A stretch of 64,000 nt of DNA, from positions 195,499 through 259,498 of the forward strand of contig JAKUCV010002506.1 of assembly GCA_028386065.3 (NCBI GenBank), read 5' to 3'. This DNA comes from Turnera subulata. Lineage: Eukaryota; Streptophyta; Magnoliopsida; Malpighiales; Passifloraceae. Under the pieces are notes generated by a model. That model searched no databases, was not told where the DNA came from, and saw nothing but the letters and a program-made list of their open reading frames with translations. Both the position numbers and the translations under genes were made by a program. Shown one piece after another: positions 1 through 9,775 of the stretch; the first letter of the stretch is position 1; the number at the start of each line of letters is the position of its first letter.

Positions 1-4
1 AAAA

Positions 5-556
5 ACATCGATGTTCTGTGTTTTCAAGTCTTTCTCAAAATTTGGCAGAAGCACCAAAACATCGATGTTGTAATTAAAACATCGATGTTGTGATTTCTTC
101 AAAGATTTCCAAAATTTGGCAGTAGGCAAATAACATCGATGTTGGCTTCCTAAACATCGATGTTCTTGTGACCGTTGGTCAAAACATCGATGTTGTCATT
201 TGAAACATCGATGTTGTGATTTCTTCAATGTTTTACAAAATTTGGCAGAAGCGGAAAAACATCGATGTTCTACTCAAAACATCGATGTTCTGACAACTGT
301 CAAACAAGTTGAAATTTGGCAGTAGCCAAAAAACATCGATGTTTTATTTTCAATATCGATGTTCTTGCATAAATCCGTTTTCATCATATTTTTGCGAAGC
401 CAAAAAACATCGATGTTGAATTGAAGAACATCGATGTTGAGTATGAAAACATCGATATTCTAAAATGCAACATCGATGTTCTACTAGCCGTTGGAGCAAT
501 AAATTAAAATTGCTGGCTAAAACATCGATGTTTAAAGTTAAAACATCGATGTTTTG
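5..556. repeat. Cluster of 17 copies of a 12-bp palindrome (AACATCGATGTT)
   Basis: AACATCGATGTT is identical to its reverse complement. I count 17 copies, 15 exact and two with one change (AATATCGATGTT near 350, AACATCGATATT near 450). They come mostly in pairs 8-15 bp apart, and the pairs are separated by a degenerate spacer containing AATTTGGCAG, giving an irregular higher-order unit of roughly 70-100 bp. The cluster ends about 75 bp upstream of the TATA-like box. Confidence 0.95.
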
Positions 557-630
557 CCGTTGTAGCAGACAACTTTTTCAGCACCCACTATGTTTTGTTT
601 AAGGCTGTTTTTGGGTGGATTTAAAACGGC

Positions 631-637
631 TATATAA
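631..637 (+). promoter_or_regulatory. TATA-like box of SIRE-like LTR
   Basis: TATATAA lies between the palindrome cluster and the presumed R region. It is the only good TATA match in this LTR. Position is as expected for an LTR promoter. Confidence 0.55.
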
Positions 638-1228
638 CTTTTCAAAGCTATAAATTGAGCATTTTTAGCTGTGTTTCAGAATGAATCAACTCTCAACATT
701 CAAGCATTCATCTCATAACAGTCAAATCAATTTCTATTGAGCCAATATCCTATTGAGGATTTGAGAGTTGCCTTTTAGAGCTTCACTTGTACACTCATAC
801 CTGCTCTTTGAGAGAGTCTCTTGTTTGAGTGATTATTGTGTTGTTATACACCGTAAGGGAGTTTAGTTCCCTTGGTTAGATTCATAAGAAGAGGGGTATA
901 TCTTCTTATGTGAGAAGTCTTGAAGTGAGGTATCTTCAAGCAAGAGAGCTGAAGTTCATGTGACTTGAACTTTCAGGTTTAGGATTCTTGTGACTAGAAT
1001 TCCTAGGTTGTAACGGTTTGTTAAGCACCCGTAAGCTTAACATAGATAGTGAAATCTTCAAGTGAAACTTGAAGGGCTGGATTAGCCACACTAGTAGAGT
1101 GTGTGTGAACCAGGATAAATTGCTTGTCCTTCATTCTTTCAATTCCGCATTTGATTCTTGCTTATTTCGTTTTTATTCGATTATCGCTATTCACCCCCCC
1201 TCTAGCGAAGGGCTATTGTTCTAATAAT

Positions 1229-1242
1229 TGGTAGCAAAGCCT
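1229..1242 (+). other. Primer binding site of SIRE-like Copia
   Basis: TTGGTAGCAAAGCC immediately follows the LTR. It resembles the TGGTATCAGAGC primer-binding site (initiator-Met tRNA) of plant Copia elements, with substitutions. The exact LTR/PBS boundary is not certain because the terminal CA is not clear. Confidence 0.6.
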
Positions 1243-1283
1243 AACTCTCTGAAAGACGTAACCGTTTGAGAGAAAAATTTTCT

Positions 1284-2159
1284 ATGGCTTCTTCAAGTAA
1301 TCATGCAGGAATCTTCGAAGGACATTCAACCGTTCGTCCACCGTACTTTGATGGCACCAATTACAGCTATTGGAAGGAGAGGATGAGAATTTTCCTCCAA
1401 TCCTACAACTATGCTCTTTGGCGAATCATGAAGATTGGAGAGAAAATTCCGATGAAGAAAATTGGTGAAGTCCAAGAACCAAAGACGGAGGAGGAGTACA
1501 ACGCTGCAGACATTGTATTGGTTGAAAACAATGCCAAATCAATCAACATGCTCTATTGTGCAGTCAACCCCGACGATTATCGAAAAATCTCTTGTTGCAC
1601 AACCGCAAAAGAAATGTGGGATAAGTTGGAGGTTACCTATGAAGGAACCGATCAAGTTCGGGAGGCTAAAATCGACTCCCTCACCTCTGATTATGAATTC
1701 TTTCGTATGAAGGAGAATGAGGGAATTGAGGAGATGTTCGACCGTTTCTCCAAAATCATAAATGAGCTTCATGCTCTCAAGAAGGTCTACTCCGACAAGG
1801 ACTTGGTCAGAAAGGTTCTTCGAAGTATCACTCCCGAATGGCGATCAAAGGCGGATGCCATCTACGAAAACATCGGCATTAACAACACAACGATTGATGG
1901 ACTAAGAGGTAATCTCATAACCTGTGAAACCACTATTCTTAAACCCTCTTTGCCTTCTTTGCAGGAACCAAAGAAGAAGAACATAGCTTTCAAAGCTTCC
2001 ACCTACAAGACGCAAGAGCTCACTGAAACGGACTCTAGCGATGATGATCAAGAATTCGAGTTTGTCATCGGAAAATTCCGCAAATTCATGAAGAAAGAAC
2101 TTGGGAAAGGAAAGAAGACATCCAATGTCTTATGGCAAGGGAAGAACCGGAAGAGGTAA
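1284..2159 (+). pseudogene. gag: Gag N-terminal and UBN2 domain, SIRE-like Copia
   Basis: The first ATG in a good position is at 1284 (MASSSNHAGIFEG). The protein then reads PYFDGTNYSYWKERMRIFL, the usual start of the DUF4219/UBN2 gag domain of plant Copia elements, with EMWDKLEVTYEG and the rest of UBN2 to about residue 225. A lysine-rich and acidic tail follows. The frame ends at 2159 just where the CCHC zinc knuckle should come; it is missing, and the gag continues in another frame from about 2160. Gag would package element RNA into virus-like particles. The gene is broken here, so it is called a pseudogene. Confidence 0.85.
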
Positions 2160-2623
2160 GTACCACTTCTCAAAATGAAAATGTCTCAATTGAGGAACTA
2201 CAAAATGCATTTGATGAGCTTTATGGTGAATTCATTTCTATTTCCAAAGTTAATAAGAGTTTAAGGAAACGAGTTATAACGTTGGAAAATGATATGGAAA
2301 ATGTGTCTAATGAGAACAAAAATTTTAAGGAAGAAATTAAGACTCTAGACACATCTAAAGAATGTGTATCATGTGGCTCCTTAAAAGAACAAAATGAAAA
2401 ATTAGCATGTGAAAATATGAAGCTAAAGGATGAAAATAAGGTGCTAGGAAAGAAGAGTGTAGAGGAATGTTCATCATGCATACCTTTAAAGAAACAAGTT
2501 GAACAACTTGAAACAACCTTGAAGAAGTTTAATACTCCTCATAAGAATCTGAATTCTATGCTAGGTAATTTGCAATCTACTAGGCATGGAATAGGTTTTA
2601 GAAATGAACCTAAAATTCCTTGA
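2160..2623 (+). pseudogene. gag: Gag coiled-coil region, SIRE-like Copia, truncated
   Basis: An open frame from about 2160 to 2623 continues the gag: IEELQNAFDELYGEF is followed by a long E/K/N-rich stretch predicted as coiled coil (about residues 20-140). This arrangement is typical of SIRE/Maximus gags, where a coiled coil follows the zinc knuckle. The frame differs from the upstream gag, and the knuckle between them is gone, so a small deletion with frameshift lies near 2130-2160. The element stops at about 2623, where an LTR of another family begins; PR, INT, RT and the 3' LTR are absent. Confidence 0.75.
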
Positions 2624-3673
2624 AGAAACTCTTCTTGACTCCTCCTTGCTAGACTACTGCTAATGTCTCCCACAAAATTTCTCCAGAGTTTCTGCCTAAA
2701 AATTGTATTTATAGGCTTGGAGAAATATAGTTTCTCCAAGCACTGAAGGCTTATAGGTGTGTATGTGAGAAAAATATGTGATCCTTTGAAATGTGTCTGA
2801 GGGGCCCTATTTATAGTGCTCTGGGAAGTCTAGGGGCGTGGACCTGCTTAATGGTGAAGCTTATGCCTGAAAATTCTGGTCTAAAACCGCGTAGGATCAA
2901 AATTACAAACAAAATCAGAGATTTGGGCGAATCTGGAAGGACATGACCGTCGCTGCTCGCGGTCATCCACTACTTGACTGCCAGTGCCGGCGGTCTTGAC
3001 TGGATGCCCGCCAGCACCTGGCGGCCGTCTCGAGATGACGGTCAGTTGCCCCTCGTGTCACCCGTTCTTTCCATTTTCGGACCCCCAATCCCCCTAATTC
3101 AGCCCTGATTTGATCCTACCGCGTAATTAACCCCTAATCAACCCAGAATCACTCAATTACTTGATTATCACTCCCCCTAAATCATTCCATAACAGATTGA
3201 TTACACTCTAATGCCTATTTCATACTAAGTCACGCCAAAAACAATATTTCTACATAAACGACGATTAAACTCTTATTTTCCACAAAAATCAGAGCCAAAA
3301 TTAACCTGCAAAATGTGTCAATGGACTAGGTAAACTCTGGAGAATCCATTTACTTGGACACTTAAACCCATTCCTAACCCAAAAATGAATCATCATATAA
3401 TTGGATTAAAAACAACTAAAAGAGACCAAGCAATGAAAATGTATCCTAATGTAAATAAACGTTATTATATATTTTACCCTACGATTAAATCATCTCATTA
3501 ATCCTAAGGTTGGGATGCGTAAAGGTTTAGATTACCCAAACTATATTAATTCTACTAAATTAAATTCTTATCATGCCCTGACTTAAAATCAAATCATCTT
3601 ATTAACATCAAGTTAAGCATGTTTGGAATCTAATTTTAGCAAAACATTCGTGGGTAAAATTTGGGTGTTCACA
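2624..3673 (-). mobile_element. 3' LTR (truncated) of Ogre-like gypsy element, minus strand
   Basis: On the minus strand the LTR begins TGTGAACACCCAAATTTTAC at 3673 and can be matched base for base over about 1 kb to the LTR at 17541-19163. It has the GC-rich inverted repeats at about 2941-3060 and a TATA box (tatttata, 2808-2815, minus). The R-U5 part is missing: the match stops at about 2624, at the edge of the SIRE gag. A polypurine-type tract sits at its start (3674-3684), so this is the 3' LTR of an element extending to the right. Confidence 0.85.
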
Positions 3674-3684
3674 GTTGCCCCTCG
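3674..3684 (-). other. Polypurine tract next to the minus-strand 3' LTR
   Basis: On the minus strand the bases GAGGGGCAAC directly precede the LTR start TGTGAACACC. G/A-rich sequence in this position primes plus-strand DNA synthesis in LTR elements, and it fixes the orientation of the element. Confidence 0.65.
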
Positions 3685-5366
3685 TTGATGAGTCCTTAGG
3701 AACCATGGACGAAACAACGTAAGAAAGGAACCACCAAATTTGAATGATGAAGGTGTGATGTGTGTCAAGTTTCGGAGCATCCCCTACTCCTCTCGAGGAA
3801 TCATCTCATTCTGAAGTTTTTGAGGGACGGGAACTCGGATTCTGGGAATTTTCTCATCCCAGGGCGATAGAATCATCTAATCTATCAGTTTGTCGACAAG
3901 GAATACTCCCACCCTTGTCAGCTGGGTTTCGACTTAGGAATCATCTCATCCCACGTCTCGGAAATCTTCTCATCCTGAGGTAATAGAATCATCTCATCTA
4001 TCGGGTTGTCGACAAGGAATACTCCCACCCTTGTCAGCTGGGTTTCGACTTGGGAATCATCTCATCCCAAGTCTCGAGAATCTTCTCATCCCAAGTCTCG
4101 GGAATCATCTCATCTATCGGGTTGTCGACAAGGAATACTCTCACCCTTGTTAGCTGGGTTTTGACTCGGGAATCATCTCATCCCAAGTCTCGGGAATCAT
4201 CTCATCCCGAGGTGATAGAATCATCTCATCTATCGGGTTGTTGACAAGGAATACTCCCATCCATGTCAGCTGGGTTTCGACTTGGGAATCATCTCATCTC
4301 AAGTCTCGGGAATCATCTCATCCCGAGGTGATAGAATCATCTCATCTATCGGGTTGGTTTTATTCTCTTCATCCCCTGGCTTGCGAAAACTAGGGTTCCT
4401 GGCCTTTAGCTTATTTCTCTCAAGGTTGACTCATCTTAAAGTTTGCAAGGGTCGACCCCTTAGCTTACTGATTTCCCTCATGTCTGGATCTACTCTCGAG
4501 ATATTCTCTCGTCTTGCGATTTGCGGGAGCTGGATCCCGGCTTGGGTTCTCTCATCCTTTTGGTTGCAAGGACTGGGTCCTCGGCTCTGGGTATCTCACC
4601 TTCGGGTGTCTTAAATTCTCTTGTTGTCTTATCGATTTTCTCTAGAATTAGGTCCTTCTCATTTCTCAGATCGCGGGAGCTGAGTACCGGATTTTGATTT
4701 GCTCGCCTTCGGTCTCTCTCTCGTCACATAGTTGAACTCACTCCCTTCAAGGTTTCCTCTTACTCGGTTTATCTCACCTTCTCCATCTCGCAGCATGTGG
4801 ATACTGGGACCCGGCTTTGGGTTCACTCCTTTCTGGGTATTCTCTCATTTTCGGGTTAGGGTTGGATGTGTTTCCGAAATCATCCTAGTGTTTCTGGTCA
4901 CCTCTCAATCTCACGGTATTAAGAAGGATGTTTCCTCATGGTCGGGTTGTCTGGGTCTCATGCCCCTGCTTACTGGACCTAATGTTGTGCCCCTTGAGAC
5001 ATACAAATCAAAAGTGGGGTGTGATGCCCCTAGCATCTCGTCATGGTCTTAGAGATGAGGTTCTGGTGAGCCCTTAATACCAGCTTCTCAAAGTCAATGG
5101 GAACCGTGCTCTTAATTTAGGAAATCGAGACAATGAATATGAAAAATGATTAATTCAAATAGTGTATCTCATTATTCGGGACTCAAAAATATGCATAGAG
5201 GGTTTTATCTCAGTAGAAAGGTCGTTCCGGGGCGCGGGGCTCGCAAACATCGACGTGGGACAGCAAAACAGAGGCGGCAGTCATGCGAGGAGGCCCACTA
5301 GAGTCCAGCAATCATGCGAGGAGGCCCGCTAAAGTCCGGCGGTCTTGTGGGTGCTCCTTCTAGCTG
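3685..5366 (-). mobile_element. 3' internal region of the Ogre-like element, non-coding
   Basis: Between the polypurine tract and the nested Athila-like element there is no reading frame with a recognisable domain. The stretch holds a regular tandem array (3895-4357), a second set of degenerate C/T-rich repeats (about 4380-4900) and a GC-rich part (5220-5366). Tandem repeats upstream of the 3' LTR are common in Tat/Ogre elements. The junction to the Athila-like sequence is placed at about 5366 where its last ORF ends; the true breakpoint may differ by some tens of bases. Confidence 0.55.
3895..4357. repeat. Tandem repeat, four units of 115-116 bp
   Basis: The start gacaaggaatactcc recurs at 3895, 4011, 4126 and 4242, that is at 116, 115 and 116 bp. 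Each unit also contains shorter internal repeats of gaatcatctcatcc and a copy of ttgtcagctgggtttcgact. The array lies in the 3' untranslated part of the Ogre-like element. Confidence 0.9.
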
Positions 5367-6430
5367 CTACTGGCCTTGGTTGTCCTGGGCCTGTGCCTGA
5401 GGCTGTGCCTCGGCCTGTGCTGCATTTATGCCTACAGCCTGTTCCTCAGGCGGTTCCGCTGCATTTTCTTCCTCAGCCTATTCCTCAGGCTGTGGGGCTG
5501 GAAGGTTGAGGCGGTTCAGAATGGTGTCGTCAATCCAAACTGTTCCTTCAACATCCTAGAATGGATTGAGAGGGATGCCAAAGTGTCGTGCCAATGCTGT
5601 GATTATTCCCGCACCTGGAAGGTACTGTGCCTGACGCTGTGTGTAGAATCGGCGGAGGATAAAACAACCTGTGTTGTGGGGCTGTCTGTGAACCATGCAG
5701 TAAAGGATGAGAAGCTCCTCGGTTTGCACTGTCAGGCGACTTCGGTTCTTATCATATATGTTGTGCGCCAGGAAGTGTTGGATGACTCGGAGGCTGCGAC
5801 AATGGAAAGATGTGGCGCTGCTAGAGGAGGAGTTGTAGCCTGGTGTGTTTGATATTTCCCTCCAGAATGCCTCAGTGTCAAAGTTGCCAGGCCTTTCCTG
5901 GTCTCCCTCGTTGGTCTGTCCAAAAATTGCGTTGAACTGGGCGACTGTGAGGACTCGGTTGCGGTGCGCTTTTTGGGGCGCACTTCCGTGGGAGTGGTGG
6001 TTTCAATTTGTGGAGGAAGGTTGAGGTTTAGGTCGATCCCGCCGCCTGGGCTTGTCAGTGGAGTACGAGGGCGGCGGGTGTAATGGGCGAGTGGGGTGGT
6101 GTCTAAGGGGGAGGTGGTGGTTTAAGAGGTGTTGGGTGTGGTGTCAGTGGGTTTTGTGGGTGGTGCAGGCATGGCAAGAAGGGATGGGGGTTGGGCGTTT
6201 TGTGGTGGGTAAAGACGAGCGAACTCGCTGATGAGGATTTGGAGGGGAGGTAGGTCTGGGTGTAGTTACAGTGGTGAAAGATTTATGGGCAGGTTGCGTT
6301 GGATGAATTGGAAGAGGGGGCAGTTGATGGTCTAGGTACCAGTGGGGTTGAAGGGTGGGAGATTAGGGTTAGGTCGGGTTGGGAAAGATGGAGGGGTCGT
6401 GGGTGGGGTGTTTTTGTTACCGCCGGCCAT
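5367..6430 (-). pseudogene. Env-like / plant-transposon ORF downstream of integrase, Athila-like element
   Basis: On the minus strand an ATG at 6430 opens MAGGNKNTPPTTPPSFPTRP, a proline/threonine-rich N-terminus with three stops, then after a frameshift near 5950 a conserved-looking core QFNAIFGQTNEGD ... FHCRSLRVIQHFLAHNIY ... YTQRQAQYLPGAGIITALA ... GIPLNP, and finally an E/A/Q-rich tail ending in DNQGQ and a stop at 5367. Two in-frame TAG codons interrupt the core and tail. I recall similar domains as the third ORF of Athila/Tat elements ('putative plant transposon protein', sometimes called env-like). Its function is not established. It is easily missed because it is interrupted and its long central frame has no ATG. 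Confidence 0.65.
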
Positions 6431-7264
6431 GATGGTGAAGGGAGCAATTTTTGGTGTTTTAGGGTTTGCAGCAGTGGGTAGGCAAAAGGAAGAAGATGAA
6501 GTGAAAAGGTAAGAGTAGGGGTTTTCTTTTTAAAACCAATGAACAGGAGTGAGGGATGGTGATGGGGTGGGAAAGTGAAGAGTTAGGTCTGCTGGGTAAT
6601 GATTGTTGCCACCCAATCATATGTATGCGTGCCCCCTTTTTCAGAATTTGGGTTGTGTCTATTCGCATGAATGACATGTGGGTAAGGGGGGTATAATTGT
6701 GTTGGGCAGATTTTTTTAGCGTGTGAGACAATTTTTTCCCTATTCCTCTTTTTATGTTGGGAACTATAGGTGGAACAGGCTGAGTATGTTTGTGACTACA
6801 GTGCCACAGGCTGTGCCTTGGTATTGACATTGTTTACAAGGAAAAATTTGTTTCTTATATTCAGCAAGACTCTACCCCTATCGAGGCTCCCTATCATTAA
6901 TTATCCCCTAAGTGCGAGAAATCGTCTAAATGTGTTGTTAGATTAGTGTGGAAGTTCGACACATGCTCAGCCTTTGATGGGGTTGTGGTGAGCCTGTGTA
7001 GTGTCAAAATACTCCTTTTTGCAAAAATTTGTTGAAGCTGGTTATTTAAAATGGTAAAGAGGAACTTCGCTGACGAATTTCTGACTTGATGATTCCTTTC
7101 CTCAAATTTGCAGCACCTAACAAAAACAAAAGAAAACACGCAAAGGAAAAACAAAACAAACTTGAAAGAAGGTAAAGGAAAGAAAACTGAAAATTACCAC
7201 ACTTGGAGGTTGCCCAAGTGGTGCTTCTTTTACGTCTTTTAGCTGGACACCTCCCCATTTTGCT
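6431..7264 (-). mobile_element. Spacer between integrase and env-like ORF, Athila-like element
   Basis: This 0.8-kb part of the element shows no frame with a recognisable domain. It is placed inside the element because integrase ends on its right and the env-like ORF begins on its left, both on the minus strand. One CAGGCT-type motif occurs near 6776-6815. Confidence 0.5.
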
Positions 7265-8374
7265 AGTTGGGAGGTGGATCATGGAGCAACTGAGTCTCCT
7301 GATTCTCATTGGTCCTTGTGTGATACAGCTTAAGCCTGTGTCTGTTTACCTTGAATGGATGCGTCTGGTCATTGTAGAATTCGACAGCTCCATGTGGGTA
7401 ACAGTGTGACATTGTGAAAGGTCTAGACCATCTTGATCGAAGCTTTCCAAGGAATAGCTTCAGGCGAGAGTTGTAAAGCAGAACTTGGTCCCCTTCCTTG
7501 AATTGCTTGGGCTGGATCCTGCTGTCATGCCACTTCTTTGTCTTTTCCTTGTATAGCTTGGCATTCTCATAAGGAACAGCCTCTGCTCTCCCACGGCCTG
7601 TGTATCAAAGTTTAGAGCCTTAATGGCCCATTACGCCTTGTGCTCAAGTTCCACAGGTAGGTGGCAAGCTTTTCCAAAGACGAGGCGATATGGAGTGGTG
7701 CCTATGGGTGCTTTGTAGGCCGTGCGGAATGCCCAAAGAGCATCATCAAGCTTCACTGCCCAATCCTTGTGCGATGGTCCTACTGTCTTCTCCAAAATTT
7801 GCTTGATCTCTCTATTTGTCACCTCGACTTGGCCACTTGTATGAGGATGGTAGGGAGTGGCCACCTTGTGTCTGATTCCATACTTCCTTAGGAGAGCTTC
7901 AAACTGTTTGTTACAGAAATGGGTACCTCCATCACTGATTATGGCTCTTGGGGTGCCAAATCGAGTGAAGATATTTTTCTTCAGGAACCGTGTTACTACC
8001 CTAGCATCATTTGTTGCAGAGGCAACAGCCTCAACCCATTTGGAAACATAATCCACAGCCACAAAGATGTAGTTGTTCCCATATGAACTTGGGAATGGTC
8101 CCATGAAATCAATCCCCCAAACATCAAATAGCTCCACCTCTAGTATGCCTTGCTGTGGCATTTCTTGCCTTCTTGAGAGGCTTCCTATGCGTTGGCATTC
8201 CTTGCAAGTTACCATCCAACTGCGTGCATCCTTGAACAAGGTAGGCCAATATAGGCTAGCTTGTAAGACCTTGGAGGCTATCCTAGTTGCACCATGGTGT
8301 CCTCCATACTGTGCATTGTGGCAACTGTGCAGGACCCGTGCCACTTCTTCTTCAGGAATGCATCTTCTGACCAT
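7265..8374 (-). pseudogene. int: Integrase of Athila-like gypsy element
   Basis: The minus-strand frame from 8374 carries the zinc-binding HHCC module ([16 protein letters not shown] ... CKECQRIGS) and the catalytic core with D in [12 protein letters not shown] in [10 protein letters not shown] and E in [13 protein letters not shown]. It stops at 7631 after LEHKA, where a TAA replaces the usual tyrosine of [13 protein letters not shown]; the same frame then continues through the C-terminal domain ([13 protein letters not shown] ... [13 protein letters not shown]) to about 7265. Integrase inserts the element cDNA into the genome. It is separated from the RNase H part by a TGA near 8391. Confidence 0.9.
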
Positions 8375-9775
8375 CCCATCTCCACACCTTCAAAACAGTA
8401 GGGGCTCGTCCCAGAGGTAGTTCTTCATGTCAGCGAAGAACTTCTTCCTCTGAGAATAACTCAGATCAGGTGGGAGTGCTCCACAGACTAAGAAATTGAC
8501 AATTTCAACATACCACGACATGAGCCTGTGAGTGACATTGTGGATGGTTGCGATGAGGCTGTCATCTGGGAGGTCATCGTCAATGGGCACGTCCTCACTT
8601 GGCATGTGCTCTGGTGGTAGTCTGGATAGGTGGTCAGCTACTACGTTCCCTGTACCTTTCTTGTCCCAGATTTCCAGGTCAAACTCCTGAAGTTGGAGTA
8701 TCCATCTCAGGAGTCTTGGCTTGGTTTTCTTCTTTGTCAGCAAGTACTTCAAGGCGGAGTGATCGGTGTGTATGATGACCTTGGAACCCAAGTATGCCCG
8801 AAATTTCCCAATGGCAAAGACTACTGCCAAGAGTTCCTTTTCAGTGGTGGCATAGTTGACTTGTGCTTCATCTAGAGTTCGGCTTGCATAATAAATTGCA
8901 TGAAGTTTGTTGTCTTTCCTCTATCCTAGCACAGCCCCTACAGCATGGTCACTGGCATCACACATGATCTCAAAAGGCTGACTCCAATCTGGGGGTTGAA
9001 TGATTAGGGCTATGGTCAATGCAGTCTTAATTCTGTAAAAAGCATCTAGACAAGATTCATCAAATACAAATTCGGCGTCCTTACTAAGGAGATTCGTCAA
9101 AGGTATTGCAATCTTTGAGAAGTCCTTAATAAAGCGCCTACAAAAACCTGCATGACCAAGAAAAGCTCGAATTGCCTTAACAGAATTAGGAGGTGGAAGT
9201 TTTTCAATTATATCAATTTTGGCTTGGTCTACCTCAATTCCACGCCCTAAAATCTTATGCCCAAGGACAATTCCTTCAGTCACCATGAAATTGCACTTTT
9301 CCCAATTGAGAATAAGGTTAACAACCTCACACCGTGCTAGCACTGTTTCAAGGTTAGCCAAACAAATATCGAAAGAAGTACCACAGACAGAGAAATCATC
9401 CATGAATACCTCCATTGTATGCTCTATCAGATCATGGAATATGGCCATCATGCAACGCTGAAATGTGGCAGGGGCGTTGCACAAACCAAATGGCATGCGC
9501 CTATATGCAAATGTGCCATAGGGGCATGTAAATGTGGTTTTTTCCTGATCACTTGGGTGGATTGGAATCTAAAAGAATCCAGAGTATCCATCCAAATAGC
9601 AAAAATGTGTATGCTTGGCAAGTCTTTCTAACATTTGGTCAATGAATGGCAAAGGGAAATGATCCTTTCTAGTGGCTTTATTTACCTTCCTATAGTCTAT
9701 GCGCATTCTCCAACCCGTGACAGTCCTAGTTGGTATGAGTTCTTCCTTTTCAATTTTCACAACTGTCATCCCTTC
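8375..9775 (-). pseudogene. pol: Reverse transcriptase and RNase H of Athila-like gypsy element
   Basis: Reading the minus strand downward: RT motifs MRIDYRKVNKATRKDHFPLP, CYLDGYSGFF, MPFGLCNAPATFQRCM, and the catalytic FMDD in EVFMDDFSVCG; then [38 protein letters not shown] and [11 protein letters not shown] of the RNase H domain, ending in DEPLLF. Three defects split it: a frameshift near 9773, TAG at 9569 where family members have Q (GFF-Q-IPIHP), and TAG at 8921 (GAVLG-Q-RKD). A TGA near 8391 precedes integrase. RT and RNase H copy element RNA into DNA. Sequence style (DHFPLPFIDQMLERLA) is Athila-like. Confidence 0.92.

Larger units (their letters stand above)
1..1226 (+). mobile_element. 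LTR (5' LTR, left end outside window) of SIRE-like Copia element
   Basis: The stretch upstream of the gag gene has LTR layout: a repeat-rich U3 (1-560), a TATA-like box at 631-637, a transcribed-looking region, and a C-rich end (ttcaccccccctctag near 1190) resembling the 3' end of SIRE/Maximus-type Copia LTRs. A primer-binding-like sequence follows at about 1229. The left LTR end is outside the window, so length and the paired LTR cannot be checked. Family assignment rests on the gag downstream and on the LTR end. Confidence 0.75.

Noticed and set aside
5..556. CRISPR-like array (short palindromic repeats with spacers)
   Set aside because: The repeats are 12 bp, spacing is irregular (8-50 bp), spacers are similar to each other, and the context is a plant LTR with a gag gene downstream. 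No cas-like gene exists here.
3762..4614. Plus-strand Ser/Ile-rich frames (repeated SSHPKSRESSHP)
   Set aside because: Produced by the 116-bp tandem array; non-coding 3' region of the Ogre-like element.
5326..5330. CCGCT as left target duplication of the Athila-like element (CCGCT follows its LTR at 14788)
   Set aside because: No LTR start adjoins 5330, and a 5-bp match is expected by chance; the 3' LTR is simply absent.
5376..5852. 158-aa plus-strand frame rich in Leu/Cys
   Set aside because: It is the antisense of the env-like ORF of the Athila-like element, whose conserved core is on the minus strand.
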